Source: Ectobacillus polymachus
GTDB lineage: Bacteria > Bacillota > Bacilli > Bacillales > Bacillaceae_G
Assembly: GCF_048159605.1 (NCBI RefSeq)
Contig: NZ_JBLREB010000002.1
Span: 558,001 to 622,000, forward strand
Length of the DNA: 64,000 nucleotides
Direction: 5' to 3'
Shown here: positions 27,456 through 33,900 of the stretch, one piece after another
How the letters are laid out: the number at the start of each line of letters is the position of its first letter
How positions within the stretch are numbered: the first letter of the stretch is position 1
Position numbers and translations under genes: made by a program
Notes under the pieces: model-generated
Database searches by the model: none
Told to the model about the DNA's origin: nothing
Seen by the model: only the letters and a program-made list of their open reading frames with translations

Positions 27456-28751
27456 ATGCCAACAATCGTTGATGTTTATGCTCGTGAAGTACTTGATTCC
27501 CGCGGTAATCCAACTGTAGAAGTAGAAGTTTACACTGAATCTGGTTCATTTGGCCGTGCTTTAGTACCAAGTGGTGCATCTACTGGTGAATACGAAGCAG
27601 TAGAACTTCGTGACGGTGACAAATCTCGTTATGGCGGTAAAGGTGTAATCAAAGCTGTAAATAATGTAAATGAATTAATCGCTCCTGAAGTTGTAGGTCT
27701 TGACGTAACTGACCAAGCTTTAATCGACCGCGTTATGATCGAATTAGACGGAACTGAAAACAAAGGTAAATTAGGCGCTAACGCAATCCTTGGCGTATCT
27801 ATGGCAGTAGCTATCGCAGCAGCTGACTATGTAGGTCTTCCATTGTACCGTTACTTTGGTGGATTCAACGCAAAACAACTTCCAACTCCAATGATGAACA
27901 TCATCAACGGTGGATCTCACGCTGACAACAACGTTGACTTCCAAGAATTCATGATCCTACCAGTTGGAGCTCCAACATTCAAAGAAGCATTACGTATGGG
28001 CGCAGAAGTATTCCATACACTTGCTAAAGTACTTAAAGGCAAAGGCTTAAACACAGCAGTTGGTGACGAAGGTGGTTTCGCTCCTAACCTTGGATCTAAC
28101 CGTGAAGCACTTGAAGTAATCGTAGAAGCAATCGAAAAAGCTGGCTATGTACCTGGTAAAGACGTATTCTTAGGAATGGACGTTGCATCTTCTGAATTCT
28201 ACAACAGAGAAACAGGCAAATACGATCTAGCTGGCGAAGGCCGCACAGGTTTAACTTCTGAAGAAATGGTAACATTCTTCGAAGGACTAGTAGCAGAATT
28301 CCCAATCCTTTCAATCGAAGACGGCTTAGACGAAAACGACTGGGAAGGTCACAAATTATTAACAGAACGCCTAGGCAAGAAAGTTCAACTTGTTGGTGAC
28401 GACTTATTCGTTACAAACACGAAGAAGCTTGCACAAGGTATCGAACAAGGCGTTGGTAACTCAATCCTTATCAAAGTTAACCAAATCGGTACACTTACAG
28501 AAACATTCGAAGCAATCGAAATGGCAAAACGCGCTGGCTACACTGCAGTTGTATCTCACCGCTCTGGTGAAACAGAAGATGCTACAATCGCTGACATCGC
28601 TGTTGCAACAAACGCTGGCCAAATCAAAACAGGTTCACTTAGCCGTACAGACCGTATCGCTAAATACAACCAATTACTTCGCATCGAAGACGAACTTGGT
28701 GACATCGCAGTATACGGTGGTTTAAAATCTTTCTATAACTTAAAGAAATAA
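27456..28751 (+). CDS. eno: Enolase
   Basis: Converts 2-phosphoglycerate to phosphoenolpyruvate and ends the glycolytic operon. Recognisable are ILDSRGNPTVEVEV-type N-terminus (here VLDSRGNPTVEVEV), SGASTGEYEA, the metal ligands in FLGMDVASSEF, SIEDGLDEND and VGDDLFVTN, and the catalytic lysine in ILIKVNQIGTLTE, followed by SHRSGETED. 431 residues is standard. AAGGAGAGA precedes the ATG. Codon bias is very strong. A fragment of its 3' end is duplicated about 1 kb downstream. Confidence 0.99.
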   Translation: MPTIVDVYAREVLDSRGNPTVEVEVYTESGSFGRALVPSGASTGEYEAVELRDGDKSRYGGKGVIKAVNNVNELIAPEVVGLDVTDQALIDRVMIELDGTENKGKLGANAILGVSMAVAIAAADYVGLPLYRYFGGFNAKQLPTPMMNIINGGSHADNNVDFQEFMILPVGAPTFKEALRMGAEVFHTLAKVLKGKGLNTAVGDEGGFAPNLGSNREALEVIVEAIEKAGYVPGKDVFLGMDVASSEFYNRETGKYDLAGEGRTGLTSEEMVTFFEGLVAEFPILSIEDGLDENDWEGHKLLTERLGKKVQLVGDDLFVTNTKKLAQGIEQGVGNSILIKVNQIGTLTETFEAIEMAKRAGYTAVVSHRSGETEDATIADIAVATNAGQIKTGSLSRTDRIAKYNQLLRIEDELGDIAVYGGLKSFYNLKK

Positions 28752-28773
28752 TAACTGCAGAAACCTTGTAGAT

Positions 28774-28816
28774 AAAAACCTCCTATCATGTGCGCACATG
28801 ATAGGGGGTTTTTTGT
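28774..28816 (+). terminator. Terminator after eno
   Basis: A long stem AAACCTCCTATCATGTGC / GCACATGATAGGGGGTTT with almost no loop and a T6 run. A near-identical copy is found at 29670-29706. Confidence 0.92.
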
Positions 28817-28839
28817 GTAATAAAACTGGAGCCATTTCA

Positions 28840-28914
28840 TTTATTATCGAAACGCCAAGGTTTATTATCGAAATTCAAAATTTATTATCGAAACTAGCGT
28901 GTTTATTATCGAAA
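28840..28914 (+). repeat. Array A: four TTTATTATCGAAA motifs at 20-21-bp spacing
   Basis: The 13-mer TTTATTATCGAAA occurs exactly at 28840, 28861, 28881 and 28902 (steps 21, 20, 21). The 7-8 base spacers are unrelated to each other. It lies in the gap after the eno terminator and carries no gene. Array B at 31815-31937 has the same step pattern. Confidence 0.9.
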
Positions 28915-28966
28915 TCGATTATTTGGCAAGCAGAATGATCGTGGCATCGAGGATCCGAGGAAAGAT

Positions 28967-28994
28967 TCATCTACAAAGGTGAGTCTTTTTTTAT
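28967..28994 (+). terminator. Hairpin with T-run in the gap after eno
   Basis: GATTCATCT pairs with AGGTGAGTC (two G-U pairs), followed by TTTTTTTATA. A very similar hairpin follows secG at 32942. Confidence 0.6.
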
Positions 28995-28995
28995 A

Positions 28996-29123
28996 GGCTA
29001 TGTAAGCACATTGTTGTTTTTACAGCTATGCCTGATTTGAGCGGAATGTGCGAGAGAAACAGGTTACAGGCGCATAGCCTCACCGCGAAAAAGCGAAATC
29101 AGACAGACAATTTTAATATATCC
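28996..29123. mobile_element. Degenerate MITE-like element (copy 1)
   Basis: It begins GGCTATGT and ends with a diverged copy of the terminal inverted repeat (reverse complement GGATATATTAAAA, then TGATTTCGC). Internal blocks GAGCGGAATGTGCGAGA and CAGGCGCATAG match the intact copy at 41582-41763 in order. No target duplication remains. It is an old, decayed relative. Confidence 0.65.
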
Positions 29124-29246
29124 AGTATCAAAGATGTATGCTTGGTTGCTAGAATGAGTCTTATCAAGATTCATACTTTTTCAATAGGATTTTGACCAGA
29201 AAGGAACGAATACATATAAAAAATGAGCAAAAGGGGCTAACAATCC

Positions 29247-29621
29247 ATGGATAAACAAACGCAAACTACTTCTACATCACCTATTAAAACGATATTTGAT
29301 AACATTTTTAAACAAAAGGATGTCTCTTTAGTATACGGTGACCCGATTGTTTTAGAGAACAAACGCATTCTCCCTGTTGCAAAAGTTAGGAATTTTGGGG
29401 GCGGAGGCGGAGGTGGACGGCTTTCAAAAGAAGAAACTTCGCCTATTATACAAGGAGAGGGTGGAGGCGGCAGTGGACTTGTATCTGTAACGCCATTAGG
29501 GGTTTATGAAATTACAGAAGATGAAACAACATTCAAGCCGGTAGTAGACATAAAGTTTATCCTCGTTCTTTTATCTATGTTAACATTTGGTCTTGTGTGG
29601 ATTTTTAAGAAATTACGGTGA
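29247..29621 (+). CDS. YtfJ/GerW-like protein with C-terminal membrane anchor
   Basis: A 124-residue protein. The N-terminal half (I-K-T-I-F-D-N-I-F, VSLVYGDPIVLENKRILPVAKV), followed by glycine-rich runs (FGGGGGGGR, EGGGGSG) and VSVTPLGVYEI, fits the YtfJ/GerW sporulation-protein family. A hydrophobic segment near the end (FILVLLSMLTFGLVWIF) would anchor it in a membrane, with a basic KKLR tail. Typical YtfJ proteins are somewhat longer and I do not recall such an anchor. AAAAGGGGC lies about 10 bases before the ATG. The gene sits between the eno terminator and a partial duplicate of it. A role in sporulation or germination is inferred from the family only. Confidence 0.72.
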   Translation: MDKQTQTTSTSPIKTIFDNIFKQKDVSLVYGDPIVLENKRILPVAKVRNFGGGGGGGRLSKEETSPIIQGEGGGGSGLVSVTPLGVYEITEDETTFKPVVDIKFILVLLSMLTFGLVWIFKKLR

Positions 29622-29637
29622 GAAGAATTCTGCACCT

Positions 29638-29706
29638 CGTACAGACCGTATTGTAAAATACAACCAATTACCTCCTATCATGTGCGCACATGATAGGAGG
29701 TTTTTT
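29638..29706 (+). repeat. Partial duplicate of the eno 3' end joined to the eno terminator
   Basis: 29638-29671 matches eno codons at 28644-28677 at 31 of 34 bases (CGTACAGACCGTAT, then TACAACCAATTAC). It runs straight into a copy of the eno terminator (CTCCTATCATGTGCGCAC and its complement). About 100 bases between these parts in eno are missing. It is a relic, not a gene, but the hairpin should terminate the YtfJ-like transcript. Confidence 0.88.
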
Positions 29707-29769
29707 CTATATGCCCTGAATCCTGAATTTGTTATAATTAGATATTAAAATTAAAAAGGGGTTATTTTT

Positions 29770-30681
29770 ATTAGGACATCATGGATTCAACAAAATACAT
29801 CGTCTACCTTACATAAAGTCGCAGTTAGCGTTTTTGGCGTTTCTGCATTTCTATCCTTTTATTCTATGATTTTTCCGGTGATCGGATTGGTAGTATTCTT
29901 TTGCTTTACTGCATTACCTAGGTTATGGAGAATGTTACTATTCTTAGCTATCACCGCTGCTATTGTAACCATCCTGCCTTTCTTGGCTCCTGTAGCAGTT
30001 ATTTTGATGATCGTCTTTTTCTTTATGCGATTAAACTATATTTTTCAAAATTGGAAGGCTATCATTGGCGGAATTCTTGTATACGGTTCATTTTTCTGGA
30101 TGATTTCTAACGCCTCCCATGTCTACCTTAATTTTTTGCAGGCACTAATTGCCTGTGGGTTAGGATCTGTTTTCCTTCATTTTTATATGAAAGTTCTTTA
30201 CAATCATGGATATAGCGCAAGTCAGGCATTGGAAATTATGGGCGCAGTGCCAGTTGTACTACTAGCGTTACTTTTACCTTTCTTAAAGATGTTTGATTTC
30301 GCCGACCTTACTCTGTTTCATGGTCACTTTTCTGATGGCACTACACATGTAACGGGAGCACAAACAGAAGTACCTGCAGCGGGAGTTCATCATGTAAACT
30401 CTTATATGAGAACCGCCCCGGATGGAATCGTTGAAAACAATTTATCCTACCATGGCCCAGGTAAAATTCCGAATACACCCACCGTTCATGTGGATTCATA
30501 TGTAAGTACAAATCCGGATGGAATCGTTGAAAATAACTTATCTTATCATGGCTCTAGCCATACAGCTGAATCGAGTGACAGCTTGACTGTATCCCCCGAT
30601 GCTCACCCTAGTGGAAGTGACGTACATATAGGAACGGGTGTTATTGTTAATGAGAAGGAAAATGGGAATAAAAGGGTGTAA
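29770..30681 (+). CDS. Multi-pass membrane protein with duplicated PDGIVENNLSYHG motif
   Basis: I do not recognise a named family. From ATG 29866 it is 271 residues, but the frame is open upstream to 29755. GGGG at 29758-29761 lies about 8 bases before an ATT codon at 29770, so I place the start there (303 residues). The added part, including VAVSVFGVSAFLSFYSM, completes the first hydrophobic helix. About five or six transmembrane helices occupy the first ~180 residues. The soluble tail has two copies of a 21-residue unit, H-V-x-S-Y-x-x-T-x-P-D-G-I-V-E-N-N-L-S-Y-H-G, about 37 residues apart. The start assignment is an inference; ATG 29866 is the conventional choice. Confidence 0.6.
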   Translation: MRTSWIQQNTSSTLHKVAVSVFGVSAFLSFYSMIFPVIGLVVFFCFTALPRLWRMLLFLAITAAIVTILPFLAPVAVILMIVFFFMRLNYIFQNWKAIIGGILVYGSFFWMISNASHVYLNFLQALIACGLGSVFLHFYMKVLYNHGYSASQALEIMGAVPVVLLALLLPFLKMFDFADLTLFHGHFSDGTTHVTGAQTEVPAAGVHHVNSYMRTAPDGIVENNLSYHGPGKIPNTPTVHVDSYVSTNPDGIVENNLSYHGSSHTAESSDSLTVSPDAHPSGSDVHIGTGVIVNEKENGNKRV

Positions 30682-30699
30682 ATGAATAAAAAGAACACG

Positions 30700-30730
30700 A
30701 ATTCTAACGGATTACGTGTTTTTTTTATAC
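30700..30730 (+). terminator. Hairpin after the membrane-protein gene
   Basis: AACACGAAT pairs with ATTACGTGTT (bulged) before a T8 run. Confidence 0.6.
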
Positions 30731-30777
30731 GTGCAAAATGTGTAATGTAAGTTCATAGACGGATGATCATTTATTTT

Positions 30778-31731
30778 TTAAAGCTCGTAAATCCTACTTT
30801 TATTATCTCCCGTAAAGGAGAGATTCATAGAAAGAAGCAACCGTTTTGTGGTAGCCGAAGAGGGTAATTGTAAAAATTGTCTTGCTTGGCGATTTGTAAT
30901 GGTAGACCCAATAAGAAGTTTGTAGTCGGTAAGTGCGTTGACATGAGCTTCTTTCCAGCTGTTTTTACATCCGGGACAAAACCATGCTCCATGAATTTTT
31001 GTTAAGGGATTGAATTGACAGGAGGGGCAGAAAACGCCGATAATCAGTTCGTTTGGGGATATTTGATATCTATCTAAAATTGAGGTATCAGCTTCCGTAT
31101 GGTGTTTCTTCAGTAGGCGAACAACTTTTTTTAATTCTCTTTCTGAAAGAGTAGGTTCTTGTATTTTTTGCTCCATTTGCTTGATTGTTACGGGGAGTAC
31201 ATCTCGGTGAATAAGTTTTTGAGAAAGATTACGGTATTTAGATGAAGTTCGAATAATAGTTTGCGGATTACTAATTACCACTAGTGAAAAGATTGGAACG
31301 TTTTTTAGTTTTTCTCCAATCCAGTTCTTCAGTTGATGTTCTTGGCGCTGGATTTGGAGAATTGGATTTGGAAAAGCGGTCTCCTCGCCATCTTTAGTAC
31401 GAATCATTTGTTGGAATAAAGGATCGAAGTATAAGGTACCAGCAATATTTTTTACTTCGATAATAAGAACAAATTTAGAAGATACCAACAATGTGTCCAT
31501 TTGAAAAAAATGTGCTTGATCCTGTAGTCGAAGATCATGAAAAATAAAATAGTTGTTCTGATCAAGAAAGCTTAGCTGATAATCAATTGCACATTCCCCG
31601 TTATAGCCGGATTGTCGTTTTTTGAGTTCTTCAGTTAAAACTGGAATCTTCGGATGATGGAGAGGGGGTCTTCGAAGTAAAGCTTGTAATTGTAATAGAA
31701 TAAGAGGAACTTCTCGTTTTTTAACGATCAT
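30778..31731 (-). CDS. NERD-domain protein with C-terminal zinc ribbon
   Basis: A 317-residue protein. The NERD (nuclease-related) domain spans about 45-165: G-x-x-G-E at SGYNGECAIDYQL, then MDTLLVSSKFVLIIEVKN, the acidic/E-x-K core of PD-(D/E)XK-like folds. A C-terminal four-cysteine ribbon follows (CPSC and CPGC, 20 residues apart). NERD proteins are predicted to act on nucleic acids, but activity is rarely shown. ATG 31731 has GGAG 7 bases upstream; an in-frame TTG at 31746 precedes that site. It lies alone on the minus strand in the accessory block between eno and secG. Confidence 0.83.
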   Translation of the reverse strand: MIVKKREVPLILLQLQALLRRPPLHHPKIPVLTEELKKRQSGYNGECAIDYQLSFLDQNNYFIFHDLRLQDQAHFFQMDTLLVSSKFVLIIEVKNIAGTLYFDPLFQQMIRTKDGEETAFPNPILQIQRQEHQLKNWIGEKLKNVPIFSLVVISNPQTIIRTSSKYRNLSQKLIHRDVLPVTIKQMEQKIQEPTLSERELKKVVRLLKKHHTEADTSILDRYQISPNELIIGVFCPSCQFNPLTKIHGAWFCPGCKNSWKEAHVNALTDYKLLIGSTITNRQARQFLQLPSSATTKRLLLSMNLSFTGDNKSRIYEL

Positions 31732-31814
31732 TTCATCACTCCACAATTTGATTTATAAAAGGAATTCTTCATTAGTATGACAAATCTTTCTAAAAATGTA
31801 TACTAAAAGTAGTA

Positions 31815-31937
31815 TATTGACGAAAATTAAAATTTATCGACGAAACAAACTGTTTTATCGACGAAAATTAAAATTTATCAACGAAAATCACGTGTTTATC
31901 GACGAAAATGGGGTGTTTATCGATTTTTCGACAAAAG
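31815..31937 (+). repeat. Array B: TTTATCGACGAAA motifs at 20-21-bp spacing
   Basis: Motifs at 31833, 31854, 31874 (TTTATCAACGAAA) and 31895, with degenerate ends at 31815 (TATTGACGAAA) and 31916 (TTTATCGA, then TTTTTCGACAAAA). Steps are 21, 20, 21, 21. The 13-mer matches the array A motif at 10 of 13 positions. A 65-codon frame through it is an artefact of the 21-base period, giving heptads like HVFIDEN-GVFID. It lies 50-170 bases upstream of the phosphatase gene. Confidence 0.88.
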
Positions 31938-31986
31938 TACAACTGCATCATATAAAGAATCCTGTTCAAAAAAGGAGAGACAACCA

Positions 31987-32589
31987 ATGGTAATACTTTA
32001 CCTAGCAAGACATGGGGAAACACTATGGAATACACAACAAATCATGCAAGGTTGGAGTAATTCAGAGTTAACGGAAAGTGGCATTCGCCATGCTATTTCA
32101 TTAGGAAATAGATTAAAAGACGTACCATTTCAAGCTGTGTACGCAAGTCCAAGTAAAAGAGCGGTACATACAGCTGAGTTAATTATGCAAAATAGAAATA
32201 CACCTTCTATTATAGTGAATGACAATCTTAGAGAGTTAAAACTAGGAGAGTGGGAAGGGAAGACGCAATCTTATGTTGAAGAACATTATCCGACAGAGTA
32301 CCATGATTTTTGGTATGCACCAGCTCGTTTTACTGTAGTAGGTGGAGAGAGCTTTACTGATTTTCAAAAAAGAGTGTTCCTCTTTTTAAAGCAAATGGAA
32401 CAGCAAGAGGGGAATGTACTGGTTGTCACGCATACGGTTGTTATTAAATATTTATTAGCTTATTTTAAAGATATCCCGCTTGAAAAATTGTGGGATCCCC
32501 CTTATATACATGATACGAGTCTTACTGTTATAGAACGAAATGGAGAGATGAATCAAGTTATGTTAGAAGGAGATCATTCACATCGCTAA
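31987..32589 (+). CDS. Histidine phosphatase family protein (phosphoglycerate-mutase-like)
   Basis: A 200-residue branch-1 histidine phosphatase. The RHG motif LARHGETLWN is at residues 5-14, with the second catalytic histidine in VVTHTVVIKYLL (near 147) and the acid region LRELKLGEWEGK. The substrate is not predictable; relatives include PhoE-type broad phosphatases and alpha-ribazole phosphatases. AAAGGAGAG precedes the ATG. It is unlikely to be a glycolytic mutase, since gpmI is present. Confidence 0.88.
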   Translation: MVILYLARHGETLWNTQQIMQGWSNSELTESGIRHAISLGNRLKDVPFQAVYASPSKRAVHTAELIMQNRNTPSIIVNDNLRELKLGEWEGKTQSYVEEHYPTEYHDFWYAPARFTVVGGESFTDFQKRVFLFLKQMEQQEGNVLVVTHTVVIKYLLAYFKDIPLEKLWDPPYIHDTSLTVIERNGEMNQVMLEGDHSHR

Positions 32590-32603
32590 CGCAGTATGAC
32601 TAC

Positions 32604-32632
32604 TTGTGACAAACCCTTCTTTGTGTTACAGT
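32604..32632 (+). promoter_or_regulatory. Candidate sigma-A promoter for secG
   Basis: TTGTGA (32604-32609), 17-base spacer, TACAGT (32627-32632), about 40 bases before the secG start. Confidence 0.55.
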
Positions 32633-32672
32633 TAAGCTAACTTATTGTGTCTATATATAGGAGGTTTATCGC

Positions 32673-32906
32673 GTGCATACGTTTTTATCAATCTTATTGG
32701 TCATCGTATCCGTAGTGTTAATTGTACTTGTTCTGCTTCAATCTTCTAATAGTTCAGGGCTTTCAGGTGCGATTTCAGGCGGTGCAGAGCAATTATTTGG
32801 CAAGCAAAAAGCGCGTGGTATCGAAGCGGTGCTGCAACGCATAACGGTTGTATTTTCGGTATTATTTTTTGTATTAGCAGTAGCAGTGGCTTATTTTAAA
32901 TTTTAA
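32673..32906 (+). CDS. secG: Preprotein translocase subunit SecG
   Basis: A 77-residue protein with two transmembrane helices flanking a Gly/Ser-rich loop (QSSNSSGLSGAISGGAEQLFGK), the standard SecG layout. It forms the SecYEG channel with SecY and SecE and assists SecA-driven export. The start is GTG with AGGAGG about 8 bases upstream. The secG-est-rnr-smpB-ssrA order is conserved in Bacillus. Confidence 0.96.
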   Translation: MHTFLSILLVIVSVVLIVLVLLQSSNSSGLSGAISGGAEQLFGKQKARGIEAVLQRITVVFSVLFFVLAVAVAYFKF

Positions 32907-32941
32907 GATAAGCTACTTATCTTAAATCTTTGCTCGTGGAA

Positions 32942-32976
32942 AGGATTCATCTAATAAGATGGGTCTTTTTTTATTG
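32942..32976 (+). terminator. Terminator after secG
   Basis: GGATTCATCT / AGATGGGTC hairpin (G-U containing) followed by TTTTTTTATT. Confidence 0.65.
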
Positions 32977-33073
32977 TACGGATGTAACCTACAGTGTGTA
33001 TCAAAGCGGACTATGATACACTAGAAGTAGCTAAAATGCGTCATTTTTTTAATAGAGAAAGAGGACAACGATT

Positions 33074-33814
33074 ATGAAAATAAAGGCTCCCCAACCGTTC
33101 ACGTTTGAAGGCGGCGAACGGGCCGTATTAATGCTACATGGGTTTACTGGACATTCCGGCGATGTACGTATGCTCGGAAGATATTTAGAGCAGCGAGGCT
33201 ATACGTGTCATGCCCCTATTTATAAGGGACATGGTGCAGGACCCGAGCAGCTTGTACATACAGGACCAGAGGATTGGTGGAAGGATGTTAGGCAGGCCTA
33301 CCAATTTCTAAAAGAGATGGGTCACGAAAAGATTGCAGTAGTCGGGCTATCATTAGGTGGTGTATTCTCGTTAAAGCTTGCTTACTCCGTTCCTGTAATT
33401 GGGGTCGTTCCGATGTGTGCTCCGATGACGATTAAAAGTGAGGAAGTAATGTATAAGGGTGTGCTAGCGTACGCAAGGGAGTATAAACGCCGTGAAGGAA
33501 AAGCGCCGCACCAGATTGAAAAAGAAATGCTAGCATTTCAAGAAACACCGATGAGTACATTAAGAGCGTTGCAGCAGTTAATTCGTGATGTGCGAAATAA
33601 CGTGGATATGATCTACGCGCCAACATTCGTGGTACAAGCTCGTCATGATGAAATGATTAATCCGGAAAGTGCGACGATTATTTATAATGAAGTCGAATCG
33701 AATGTAAAACAAATTAAGTGGTATGAAGAATCCTCACACGTCATTACAATGGACAAACAAAAGAACGAGCTTCACGAGGATGTGTACCAGTTTTTAGAAC
33801 GGCTTGACTGGTAA
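33074..33814 (+). CDS. est: Carboxylesterase (alpha/beta hydrolase)
   Basis: A 246-residue serine hydrolase like the Geobacillus Est30 family. The oxyanion-hole segment LMLHGFTG (near 19), nucleophile GLSLGG (Ser near 94), acid in ARHDEMIN (near 193) and His in SSHVITMD (near 223) form the expected triad. It probably cleaves short- to medium-chain esters; the physiological substrate is unknown. It lies between secG and rnr, the conserved place for est in Bacillus. Confidence 0.92.
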   Translation: MKIKAPQPFTFEGGERAVLMLHGFTGHSGDVRMLGRYLEQRGYTCHAPIYKGHGAGPEQLVHTGPEDWWKDVRQAYQFLKEMGHEKIAVVGLSLGGVFSLKLAYSVPVIGVVPMCAPMTIKSEEVMYKGVLAYAREYKRREGKAPHQIEKEMLAFQETPMSTLRALQQLIRDVRNNVDMIYAPTFVVQARHDEMINPESATIIYNEVESNVKQIKWYEESSHVITMDKQKNELHEDVYQFLERLDW

Positions 33815-33900
33815 AAGCAAAGGGCCTTGCCGAGTTTCTTATACATATTGTGAAAATTGGTCAAAATAGATACTAGCTACCTCGAAAGGGAGGGATTTTT

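Noticed and set aside
28840..28914. CRISPR array
   Set aside because: The repeats are only 13 bp with 7-8 bp spacers and no cas genes are present; CRISPR repeats and spacers are usually 25-40 bp.
31796..31993. 65-codon + strand frame before the histidine phosphatase gene
   Set aside because: It is created by the 21-base periodic repeats of array B (7-codon heptads) and has no ribosome site.
31987..32589. Second glycolytic phosphoglycerate mutase (gpmA)
   Set aside because: Length and motifs fit a generic histidine phosphatase; gpmI is in the glycolytic operon.
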